Below are positions 22,441 to 32,330 of a stretch of 64,000 nt of DNA, piece after piece (the stretch's first letter is position 1; each line of letters opens with the position of its first letter). The notes under the pieces were generated by a model. It made no database searches and was not told the DNA's origin. It saw only the letters and a program-made list of their open reading frames with translations. Where the stretch lies: NCBI RefSeq assembly GCF_003711515.1, contig NW_021167088.1, forward strand, positions 1,595,237-1,659,236. The letters are read 5' to 3'. The DNA is from Sodiomyces alkalinus F11. Lineage: Eukaryota; Ascomycota; Sordariomycetes; Glomerellales; Plectosphaerellaceae. Both the position numbers and the translations under genes were made by a program.

Positions 22441-23382
22441 TTCGGTAGTTGAAGTAAAAACCGAGGGTTGAGAATAGAATTGATCGACGAAGGGAGAATC
22501 AAGAATGGACGCCGCCGTATCTGTCAAGAGTGGCATGGCGGAATGAGGCAATGAGAAAAACGGTTGGTGGGTGGGGAGACCAGTGCCTCGTACTGTGGTT
22601 CTGACCCTACAAAGTATCCAAGTACTCCGTACGGACACATTTCCGGAAAACGGTGGGTTCAGGGCCAGGGATCACCTCGATCATCAAAAACCTGAAACTT
22701 GCCCTCTCTTGAAAGTACTCCGTAATTGCACAGTGCCGGCAATAAGAGAATTTCTCATCACCCGTGTGGTGGGTCTGTAAATGCGGATCGGCTTAATTGC
22801 AACATGGGATAGGGGGACCCGAAATGAACACACCGCATTACGGCGTTTGCAGGAATACAACGGCAGGGGGCTTGACTTTTCCCAAGTACCGGTACATATT
22901 GAAGATTGACTTGATAACGCGAGGCGAAAAGCTTACTCATATAGGTGGGAATCCAGTGGATACTTTATACAATACATTCTACTGCCAAGCCCCTTCCCGG
23001 GCCGTTTTGAAGCTTGGGTACGCCGTCCTCCGTACCGTCACCAACGCTCTCTACGAGGTCGCAGCCTCTCAGCCCGCCAGCCGCCAGCCACCAGCCCGCC
23101 AAAAGTTCTCTCCAACGGGCCCCTGACTTTCACGTTTCCACCATTTCCACTCCACCAACACGATCACGTACCATCGACGAGAGCTCTTTGGTTGATTCGT
23201 CTTATCCACACTCGTTTTACTTTGTCGTCGTTGTCGTTACCGTTTGCCTTGGACTTCGTCGCCTAATTTTTTTTTTCTTCTTCTTCTTTTTACGTCGTCC
23301 AGCCTTTCATTTCGTTGTATTATTCTTTTCTCGCCGCATCGACTCGCATCCACAACCACCCCGTCAACCTGCTGCCGCCGTT
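22441..23382. other. Intergenic, promoter of the nucleotide-sugar transporter
   Basis: No gene is supported. Two exact copies of the 9-mer TACTCCGTA (22623-22631 and 22716-22724) occur here, part of a wider intergenic pattern. A pyrimidine-rich 5' leader with long T runs precedes the ATG at 23383. Confidence 0.55.
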
Positions 23383-24540
23383 ATGGACCACCCGCCCGTC
23401 GAGAAGCCTCCTCCGTCGCGCCTCAAAGTTACCCTGACCGTGCTTTTCCACTCCGCATGCGCCATCTGGAGCACCATCCTCTCCAAGTCGGCTCTCAATG
23501 GCGTTGACGCCCCCGTCACCCTTCTCGCCCTCCAAACTACCATCCAGGTCATCCTCCTCACTACCATAGGGACCTTTACCGGATGGATTAAGCTGTCCCG
23601 CCCGGCATCGGTATGAGTCCCTTTCCCTTTTGCTTTTGCTTTTGCTTTTGCCTTTTCCTATCCCTCTCCCTATCCCTTATCCCTTGGCCTTTCGCAACAA
23701 GTGCAACAACTCGCTGACGCTCGTTGCTCGCAGGCCTGGTGGTCCCTCCTCCCCCTCACCATCGCCCGCCTCGTCGGTATCCTCGCCAAAACCTACTGCC
23801 TCGCCTCCGTCAACGCCTCCGTCTACCAAATCGCCCGCGGCCTCCTCCTCCCCATCACCCTCCTCCTCTCCCTCCTCGTCCTCAAGCCGCGGCCCTACTA
23901 CCCGCCCCTCTCGCTCGCCGGCTGCGCCATGGTCATGGGCGGCTTCGGCGCCGGCATGGCCGCCGACTACACCCAGATGCTGACCAGCGGGAAGGGCGTC
24001 CTGCTGGGCGTGGGCTCCAGCTTCACCACCGCCGTCGAGTCGGTCGTCGTGAAGCGTTTTCTCGGAAAGAGCGGCGAGGGCATGTGGCAGATGGTCTGGA
24101 TGTCCAACTGCATGGCCGTGCTGTTCTACCTCCCGCTGCTGCCGCTGTCGGGCGAGCTGGCCACCACCGCTGATATCTTCCTGGGACGCTCCCAGGAGGC
24201 CGGCGGGCGACAGTTCCTCGCCACGGCTATGCTTACCGGCGTGTCGGCTTTCCTCCTTACCATTGCTACGTTTATGCAGATCGAGGTGACCAGCCCGACG
24301 ACCCATATGATTGTTACCGCTGCCCGTGGCGTCGCGCAGAGTTCCCTTGCTATCGTCGTCCTTGGTGAGGTGCTCACCACCGACCGTGTCGGTAGCATGG
24401 CCCTCATTCTGGGTGGCAGTGCACTTTACGGCTGGGCCAAGGACCGTCATGCGCAGAGCAAGCAGTCGCCCAAGGGGAATTACCTCCCTCTGACCAACAC
24501 CGAGCCAAAGGACGATTCCGAGAACAAGGAGTCCCGGTAG
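23383..24540 (+). CDS. Golgi nucleotide-sugar/triose-phosphate-type transporter (DMT superfamily)
   Basis: Exons are 23383-23610 and 23734-24540; the intron ends CTGAC...CTCGCAG, giving a good branch point and acceptor. The product of 344 residues has about ten hydrophobic segments, the usual size for an SLC35-like antiporter. Seen are FHSACAIWSTILSKSAL in the first helix, a conserved-looking ASVYQIARGLLLP in the middle and HMIVTAARGVAQSSLAIVVLGE near the end. The last resembles the helix 8-9 region of GDP-fucose and UDP-sugar carriers. The tail is charged (GNYLPLTNTEPKDD). The sugar carried cannot be assigned. It converges on the glycosyltransferase gene and lies about 6 kb from a GDP-mannose transporter, so a shared Golgi glycan role is plausible. 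Confidence 0.85.
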
Positions 24541-25309
24541 GGGTAGAGCAGGTTAAACTGATTATGAACGGAGTTCCTTTGATGGCCCACCATACCATAC
24601 CATTCATTGTACGGACGGCCGCCGCGGGAGCAAGATGGATGTCCTTGTTATGTAGTTCTCTTATGGTCTCGGGTTGGCGCTTGGATTGTTGACATGGGCA
24701 CTCTGCATAGACAAGACATGTTGATATCTTTCTGGATAGACGTACTATCATGTAATACAGCGTGTTGATTTGTTTGAAGTACTTTTTTCCACACGTGATA
24801 TAAGACCTGTCATGACCTTCCATCGCCAAGCCGGCCGGGTATCGACAGTGACAGCCGATATGCGGTGCAGTGTTACGATTGACGAGGGTTTACTGTTTGC
24901 GTGACGAGGAATGGGGGGGGGGGGGTTTAAAAAAAAAAAAAAAAAAAAAAAAGATTCATCTTCGTTGTGTCTGTCTGTCTATCCAAACAAAAACACCCAA
25001 AAAGTTCGTATCCAAACCGACAGTCCGCTCTGATGCCAATGTCTAAACATCGAAGGAATAATATAGAGAAGAAAAAATGAAGAAGACGGCGAATAAAAAG
25101 AAGAAAAGGAAAAAAATAACAAAGACGAAGAAAAAGAAGAAAAAGAAGAAAAAGAAAGAAGAAATATAAAAAAAGAGAAAATGTACGTGAGCCGCCCCAG
25201 GACATGCGCCCCGTATGGATACAGAAAGAAAAATATACAGCGTGCCATGCCCGTCATTTCCATCAAGTGTAATAATGCTCCTCGCCCGTTACCCACCGAC
25301 AGACGTTGT
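24541..25309. other. Intergenic between convergent genes, with homopolymer tracts
   Basis: No gene is supported. At 24913-24952 there is a run of 13 G, then TTT, then 24 A. From 25060 to 25185 the plus strand is almost pure purine (AAGAAGAAAAAG-type). Both lie in the shared 3' flank of two convergent genes. Confidence 0.6.
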
Positions 25310-26647
25310 TTACTGTTCTTCCGCATTTTCCTCCACGTCCTCATCATCATGAGGATGCAACGCCAAAGCACTCTCCATCCATTCCCTCACATGAACCCTG
25401 TTCTCCTTCATGATATTCTCCCTGGCCTCGCGCACATGTTTCCTCTTCTTCCAAAACTCGTCCTTCTCCCCAATAACCCGTTCAATAACGTCCATCTCGC
25501 CCTCGCCCGGTTCAGCCACCCAGGCCGCCTCCCGGGGCAAGTACGAGTAGGCAGCAAGCAGCTCCTCACTCGCCACAAGCGGCGCCCCGGCAATAAGCGA
25601 GGCAGGGACCGTAGACGACGCCTTCCGGTCCAGGTAGGTATCGGACGCGAAAGCAGGGACGACGGAGAACGACTGGGCCAGCAACGCGTAGAAATCCGGG
25701 TACGACAGCCCCTCGTCGAAGAAGACGCGGTCGCGCACCGTCTCGGGGACTTGCGGGTGTTTCCCGTGGCCGAGGAGCCGGAGCGACACCGTGTCGTTGT
25801 CGTGCGTCGTGGCCGACAGCTCCCTGGTGCGGTCGATGACGTTGCTCAGCTGGCGAAAGATGTTCTCGTAGTCGCGGCGTCCGGCCGAGTAATCGCCCTG
25901 CATCGCGAGGGAGGGCCCGGCGTCGGGATCGAGGTCGGGGACGTCGACGGGGAAAACGGGGGGGAAGGCGTGCATGCGGACCGAAGTCGGCGGGTTCTCC
26001 CACTTGGGCACGGTGGTGTTGACGAAGAAGTCGACGGTGTGTTGGCTGAGGCCGATGAAGTCGATCATGTCCTTGTCGAGGAACTCGCGCGCCACGTGGA
26101 CGTGGCGGCCCTTCCCCCAGCGGTCGGCGTGGTGCACGACGCAGAAGAGGTGGGTGGTCCCCTGGGCGAGGAGGTAGCGGAACGCGTTGGGTTTCCGGTC
26201 GGCGTCGATCTCGCAGGTGGTCGAGACGAGGATGTCCGGACGGGGGCCGGCCTGCATGCGGTCGAGGAAGATGTCGGACGACTCGACGGCGACGATGGGG
26301 GAATGGAGGCGGAAGCCGTTGATGATGGCGTCCATGTTGTAGCGCTGGTTCTTGAGGTAGAGGACCAGCTCGGCGTTGTCGTGGCCGCCAAAGGCGTGCA
26401 CGAGGGCGGCGGTCACCTCGTCGTGGGTGCCCACGGCTTCGAGGACGGCGATGCGTAAGGGGCGGCCTGTGCTACCCCACCAGTTGGCGAGGATGCCGGT
26501 GTCTGTGGTGAAGGGCATGCGCCATCCTGGTGGTGGCCGGGGGACGGCGTTCCAGGCATCGTCGCTGAGGGAGAAGATGGCGATGGCGACGATGAGAAGA
26601 AGGAGGACAAGCGAATAGATCCGCTTTGGCAGAGCCAGAGCCGCCAT
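25310..26647 (-). CDS. Type II membrane glycosyltransferase-like protein (GT-B fold suspected)
   Basis: A single exon of 445 residues starts at the ATG complementary to 26645-26647; the upstream in-frame extension is Lys/Gln-rich and is probably leader. A signal anchor (RIYSLVLLLLIVAIAIFSL, residues 8-27) suggests a Golgi type II topology. The luminal part has an N-terminal Rossmann-like region (RIAVLEAVGTHDEVTAALV), a middle with VVHHADRW, and a C-terminal region STVPASLIAGAPLVASEELL that resembles the donor-binding end of GT-B enzymes. I do not recognise a specific family and call the activity from these features and context. It lies about 1.7 kb from the pyruvyl transferase on the same strand, with a nucleotide-sugar transporter converging from the other side. 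Substrate and linkage are unknown. Confidence 0.72.
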   Translation of the reverse strand: MAALALPKRIYSLVLLLLIVAIAIFSLSDDAWNAVPRPPPGWRMPFTTDTGILANWWGSTGRPLRIAVLEAVGTHDEVTAALVHAFGGHDNAELVLYLKNQRYNMDAIINGFRLHSPIVAVESSDIFLDRMQAGPRPDILVSTTCEIDADRKPNAFRYLLAQGTTHLFCVVHHADRWGKGRHVHVAREFLDKDMIDFIGLSQHTVDFFVNTTVPKWENPPTSVRMHAFPPVFPVDVPDLDPDAGPSLAMQGDYSAGRRDYENIFRQLSNVIDRTRELSATTHDNDTVSLRLLGHGKHPQVPETVRDRVFFDEGLSYPDFYALLAQSFSVVPAFASDTYLDRKASSTVPASLIAGAPLVASEELLAAYSYLPREAAWVAEPGEGEMDVIERVIGEKDEFWKKRKHVREARENIMKENRVHVREWMESALALHPHDDEDVEENAEEQ

Positions 26648-28364
26648 TGTGGTGTTGTCTGTGTCCTGTGTGTCTCTCTCTATTCTTTCTTTTCTTCCTT
26701 TTTTTTTTTTTTTTTGTCGTTGTTGTCCCTTACTTTTGAACCCTTGGAACTCTGGATTCCTTGGCTTGCTTGGCTTGGGGTACTTCTGTTTCTGCAAAGG
26801 CGGAAATAAGGATCTTCAGGGGGTGGAAGCAAAAAATGGCACCATCATCTCCTCGAAGGCCAGCAATTAGGAGACAGATTCCAGGTGATTCGACTTGTTG
26901 TATATGGCGAGAAGATAACATGGGAAACCATCAAAAAAGAAAGAGAAAAAGAGGCCACACTCGTAGGCAAGCAAGTCAGGGAAAGGAAACAAGCAAGGCA
27001 AAAGGAGTGTGAGGGAAGAGAGAGGAAGGAGAGGGACAAAGTCTCGACATGGAACAATGGACATGCATCGAAAGCAAGGGGAGCCGGCATCTACCTAGGC
27101 CACGTCCTCCCTAAGCCACGTCCTCCAAGGTAGGCTGTGTCGAGATTATTCGGGTAAGCAAAACGAGCTGCGACCTTTACACTCTCGTTTTTCCTTGTCC
27201 ATGTCTGGACACGGTATGGGACCATCCTAGGTAAGGTAGGCCAGGGGAAAAGGGGGATCTGAATCTGCAGAATCTTGATTTGGCATGAGTTATGTTGTAT
27301 CCATCCTCCGTAGCGCGTGCTTGTTCTCCTTCCTTCTCTCCTGATAGGTTCTTCCTCCCGTCGTCTCCTTTCCCGATCTCCATATTTCCCCGTACTGTAC
27401 TGTACCTTAATGAAAAGTATGGATAGGGTGCTTATTAGTGGGCGACCCAAAGGCACGCTTAACGGCGCTTGTCCGTTCTAGCCATGTGGTTGACGGTACA
27501 GTTGTACACGTGTACACATACGGTTCAATGGGGTGGCTGACACCGGGTACCGTTTTGTTTGTCGAGTTACAAGGTCGACGCATGCGGGTATTCGGTATTC
27601 GTGTACTCCGTATTCCCTATCAGTACAGATACAGTACCTGTGCACCAAGGGTCGTGACCCGGTCCCTGCAGGACTGTTGCGAGATTGTTATGGAAACTGT
27701 GCCCCTCCGTCTGTCGAGAGGGGTGAGCATATGTAGATTACGGATACAGTGCGTAGTGTGCGGATACACTACTCTCAGTAATATCCTTAAAACAAAAAAG
27801 TGGCCACCGTCGCAACCGTCGCAACCGTCGCAACCGTCGCAACCGCCGTAAGACCTTTAAATTCCTCCACGTTGACATTTCCCCTAGCCTCGAAATGTCG
27901 AGCAATACCTGAACCGACGACTTGACAATCATCAACCATCGAGCCTAAACTACCGAGCATCAGACTAGAATATGAGTATAGTGGACGAGAGACACCACGG
28001 TGATCTCGATTTGCATGCAACGTTATTTTATTTGGCTGATCCTGATATTCAAATCCCTCTCTGACCTATTGTATACATATATGGCGCAAAGCAAAATGAC
28101 GGAGGTGAAAATGGCAACGAATACGAAAGAAGGGAAAAAGAAGAGTAAAGGAGAAGAGAAAGAAAAGAAAAAAGGAAGAAGAAAAAATCACACGGGACGA
28201 CCAATTACCGATTCTGTTTCTCTCCGATCCATTTTCCAGTACGCGCCCCATGTGAATCATTCCCAAATAGCGAACCCCTCCGAAGTCTCCCAGGTTGGGG
28301 ACGAGATCGTCCCTGAAAACAATGCAATCCGCCACTGTATCTACTACCATCCCCGTCTTGTGAA
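26648..28364. other. Intergenic, promoter of the glycosyltransferase and 3' flank of the pyruvyl transferase
   Basis: No gene is supported. At 27806-27846 a 9-base unit (CCGTCGCAA) is repeated about four times. TACTCCGTA occurs at 27604-27612. Just upstream of the glycosyltransferase ATG is a T/C-rich leader (26650-26715). 28080-28190 is A/G-rich. Confidence 0.6.
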
Positions 28365-29901
28365 TCAGTCCTGGTTCTCCGGCTGCTCAAACCAGAGCCT
28401 TGCCACATCGAGCGCCTCGGAAATATTGGAAGCAATACGGGTGCACTCGCAGTCGCGCGTCCAGGTGTTATGGAAGTTAAGGTTCTTGCCCAGCTTGCTG
28501 TCCATCAGCACGTGCGGCGCGCCGATGAGGGTCGACATGATGTGGCCGTGCAGCCGGTCGGTGATGACGAAACGCGCCGACCCGAGGTGCTCGAAGCCCG
28601 TGACCGACTTGGCCCAGGCGCGCTGGTTCTTGCCCTTCTCCTTCTTCTCGCCGTCGATGCCCGGCGTCTCGGTGAACTTCCAGTCGATCTTCTCGTACGT
28701 CACTTTGCCGACGCTGCCGCCCAGGTCCAGTTCGCCCTCGCCGAATTCGATGTCGGAGGAGTCGCCGGAAGAGATTTCCTTGTCCTTGCGCGCGAGGATG
28801 AGGATGTCGTGGCTACATGTAGAGAGCCGAGTTAGCAGGGTGATCTTGGTAGCTGCCCTTTTCCAGGAGACTTGCAAGGAAGAGAGAAGAAAAAAACTTA
28901 CGTCTTCTTCGTATTAACCCGAAAATCGGATCGGTTCCCCCACATAAAAGCGATATCCGGCACAAGATCCGCCTCGATGCCCTCCACCTCCCCGAAAGCC
29001 TCGTCCAGCCACTCGTAGCTGGGACGGTCACGCGCCGCCAGCTGCAAGTCCTTGTGCTTCGTAAACGCCTTCTTCGTCGCCTCGATGCGTTCCGGGTTGG
29101 TCATGTAAACGCTCTGGGGGAAGGCCCGGACGGGAACGTCCGTGAAGTTGGAAATCATCTTCATGCGGGACGGTTGGTCCTCCCAGTAGTAGTCGTTGAA
29201 GTTGCCGCCGCCCGCCATGATGATGGCGGAGTGGGGTTTGTGTGCCTCGAGGCGGGCGCGGAATTTCTTGATGTCGCAGTCTTTGTCCATGAAACTGCAG
29301 ATTGGGGGGAACAGGTCAGTCCACTGCCGTGTCCATAGGTCTATCGAATGGCGGCAAAACGGGAAACAGGGACCAGAGTCAAAACATACCGACAGGCCTC
29401 CATAGTCTCAATGCCTAGCATGGTCAAGAGAATCTGCTGAGCCGACCAAATCGCCGCATCGCCCTTGTTCTCCGTCTCCAGGTATCCCCAGATATTGGCG
29501 TACCGAACGCCTCTGAGACGCTCCGAGTAGGCATGGATGAGGCGCTGCTGTAGGTCGTTGACCAGGTTCTCGCACCCGGTAGAGACAGGGATGGTCAGGT
29601 CATAGGAAATATCCTTCCTCTCCGTGTCAATATCGTCGTCATCTTCCGCACCAGCGCCAGCGCCAGCGCCGGCACCGGCATCGGCATCGGCATCGGCATC
29701 GGCATCAGTATTCGGTGCTGTGTTCGCGTTCTCCGTCGGAGGTGGTCTTGTCGTGGTACTCGACCCCGGCCATAATGATTCGAGCGTGCTCGGTAGGGAA
29801 GAGGCGATGGCGCTTCCTTGGGCCACCAGGACGATGGCGAAGGCGATGAGAAGCGCGATCACGACCAGCGTGACGCGACCGAAGCGGTTGAGGAGCAGCA
29901 T
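28365..29901 (-). CDS. Polysaccharide pyruvyl transferase family protein, type II membrane
   Basis: Minus-strand exons are 29390-29901, 28902-29294 and 28365-28812, with GT-AG introns and a continuous frame, giving 450 residues. An N-terminal signal anchor (residues 8-32) is followed by a low-complexity stem with Asp-Ala and Ala-Gly repeats (about 62-86). The catalytic domain starts about residue 105. NKGDAAIWSAQQILL, IIMAGGGNF and the C-terminal FVITDRLHGHIMSTLIGAPH are hallmarks of the CsaB/Pvg1 pyruvyl transferase superfamily, which moves pyruvate from phosphoenolpyruvate onto a sugar as a ketal. In fission yeast Pvg1 does this in the Golgi on N-glycan galactose. A Golgi role here follows from the anchor and family; the acceptor is unknown. 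It is divergent from the GDP-mannose transporter gene, with about 1 kb between the start codons. Confidence 0.88.
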
Positions 29902-30922
29902 GACGGGAAAACCTGATCACGAGATGGTCCAAGTCGTCGTCAGGTTGTGCTGTGTTCCGGAGTGTTGAGCATATCGTTTTTGCCTATTCCATTTCGCCAA
30001 GGGAGATAGGGGGGTCAGGCAAATGGCTGAAAGGATTCCTGGGGCTAGGCAGGCTACGAATGGGCGTTCAACGTACCCACCACCACGCGTCCACCAGGGG
30101 GGGTGGAAGGTTCCCTCTTGGCAAGGATCGCTGGCTCCAGTGTGCCCCTATTGTGCTTGTTCGGATTATGTTGTTTCCGGTTTAGCGAGGAGTGGATACC
30201 GGAGATAGGGAGGTATACCCGGTAATTACCTAGGTACCTCCGGTCCTTATCAAGGTGACAACGTATTCTGTTGTTCTAAACGGTATTCCCTGCTTCGTAC
30301 CTTCTTAGCCAGGAACCATAGAAGCAAGACTCAGGGGCACAGTACGGAGGACCTACCCACTCTTAATCATCTTAATCAAAGCTCCAGGGCCAATCCAAGA
30401 GTCATGGTTTTGTAAGTACCGGTACTTGGTGAAAGTGGACACCGCATTCCATCCACACACCCAGACCATAAGGTATCGATACGTTCTCCGTGGTCGTGCT
30501 TCCAAGCTTACGTGTATGCACAGGGCATTTGCTTGCCTTACCTACGCGACGTAGCAGCATCATCCCTGGCACGGCAATAAACCTTGCCCAGACCAAACCA
30601 ACTTTCTCCCTCTCTCTCTCTGACGATCACGACAACGACGACCAAGACGACGACCACGACGACGACGTCGACAACAAACGACAGCGACGACGACGTCAAC
30701 GGCATCTCGTCTTTTCTTCCTCCGACATAACCCGCCTTGATCGTAATCGATAGCCACAGATTACCCCAGCGCAGCACAGCATCCATCGACTCAACTTTCG
30801 GCACGACCATACGTCGTCCATCCGCTCTTTCCCCCCTCTGCTTTTCGGACATTCCTCTCGCTCGCTCGCTCGCTCGCTCGCTCTCGATCGCGTGCATCAT
30901 CTAATACAACATAATACACATC
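29902..30922. promoter_or_regulatory. Shared divergent promoter region (pyruvyl transferase / GDP-mannose transporter)
   Basis: The two start codons face apart across 1.0 kb with no gene between. The transporter side has a CT-rich run (about 30607-30623), GAC/GACGAC repeats (about 30625-30695) and a (CTCG)n microsatellite at about 30855-30886, just before the ATG, probably in the 5' untranslated region. No clear TATA box was seen. Confidence 0.5.
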
Positions 30923-32330
30923 ATGGCCGGCCACTTGAGGAAAAAGGAGGACGACTCGTCGCCGTACGTTGAGAGGATGTCCTTCGAGGACAAGGAAGAC
31001 GATGGCCTCATGAGCCAGTCTCGCCCTGCCGTCGCTGCCGTTTTCCCTGCCGGCTTGTCACAGTCCCTGCACAAGGTCGACGAAAGTGGTACCATCTCTA
31101 TTCTGGCGTACTGCGCCTCGTCCATCAGCATGACTGTTGTCAACAAGTATGTCGTGTCGGGCGATTTCTGGAACCTCACGTTCTTCTATCTCGCCGTTCA
31201 GGTACGTTGCCACTCTACGATACACACCCTTTTTTCTTTCTGTCTTGGCCTATTTCTGACGCTGTTCCGTGTCTTTAGTCGATCGTTTGTATCGGAGCCA
31301 TCCTTATATGTAAACGACTCGGCATGATCAAGAACTTGGCGCCCTTTGATCCGGAAAAGGGGAAGAGGTGTATGTGATCCCCACCGGTTGTCCGAACGAC
31401 CAATTTGCTCGTCACTGCCACACCTTGCGTCGGCTGGCTAACATATGCCTGCCAACAGGGTTCCCCGTCTCGTTCCTCCTCGTCGGCATGATCTACACGA
31501 GCATCAAGGCCCTCCAATTTCTCTCCGTGCCAGTATACACCATCTTCAAGAACCTCACCATCATCGCCATCGCCTATGGCGAAGTCCTCTGGTTCGGCGG
31601 CAGCGTCACTCGCATGGCCCTCCTCTCCTTCATGCTCATGGTTTTGAGCTCCGTCGTCGCCGCTTGGGCCGACATCCAAGCCGCCGTCTCTGGCAAAATG
31701 GGGTCTGGTGACGATGCCCTCTCGACCCTGAACGCCGGTTACTTTTGGATGGCCCTGAACGTCATCTGCACCGCTTCGTATGTTCTCAGCATGCGTAAGG
31801 TGATTAAGAAGATGAACTTTAAGGACTGGGATAGTATGTTTTCCTCTCCTCCCCTCGTCTACGTTCTTTGCAACTCGTGGCCCGTTCTCTGACCAATCTT
31901 ATCTTTAGCCATGTTCTACAACAACCTCCTCACCATCCCCGTCCTCCTCCTGTGCTCCGTCCTGACCGAAGACTGGTCCGGCGCCAACTTCGCCAAGAAC
32001 TTCCCCGAAGAATACCGCAACCGCATCATCGTCGGCGTCATCTACTCCGGCCTCGCCGCCATCTTCATCTCCTACTGCTCCGCCTGGTGCATCCGCGTTA
32101 CCTCGTCCACCACCTATTCCATGGTCGGCGCTCTGAACAAGCTTCCCATTGCCGTCAGCGGTCTCATCTTCTTTTCGGCCCCTGTGACGACGGGCAGTGT
32201 GTCGGCCATTACCATCGGTTTCATCAGCGGCATCGTCTATGCGCGGGCCAAGATTCTGGAGGCCGAGGAGAAGAAGAATTCTCTCCCCACATCAGAGAGC
32301 TCGGCCGGACGGGACGGGTCCAAGGGGTAG
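30923..32330 (+). CDS. GDP-mannose transporter, Golgi (Vrg4/Gmt type)
   Basis: Exons are 30923-31201, 31279-31369, 31459-31833 and 31909-32330, giving 388 residues. The signature GALNKLPIA is present near the C-terminus and [12 protein letters not shown] precedes it; both are diagnostic of Vrg4-type carriers, where they contact the nucleotide and sugar. About ten helices start near residue 57 ([21 protein letters not shown]). The N-terminal 55 residues are cytosolic and charged, and the C-terminal tail is Lys/Ser-rich. It exchanges cytosolic GDP-mannose for GMP across the Golgi membrane, feeding mannan and glycoprotein mannosylation, and is usually essential. The neighbouring pyruvyl transferase shares its upstream region. 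Confidence 0.93.

Noticed and set aside
25181..26458. Long plus-strand open frame opposite the glycosyltransferase
   Set aside because: It is a Val/Gly/Asp/Arg-rich antisense shadow of a GC-rich gene. The minus strand has a signal anchor and domain-like sequence; the plus strand has none.
15631..32330. A classical secondary-metabolite cluster
   Set aside because: No polyketide synthase, peptide synthetase, terpene cyclase or pathway transcription factor is present.
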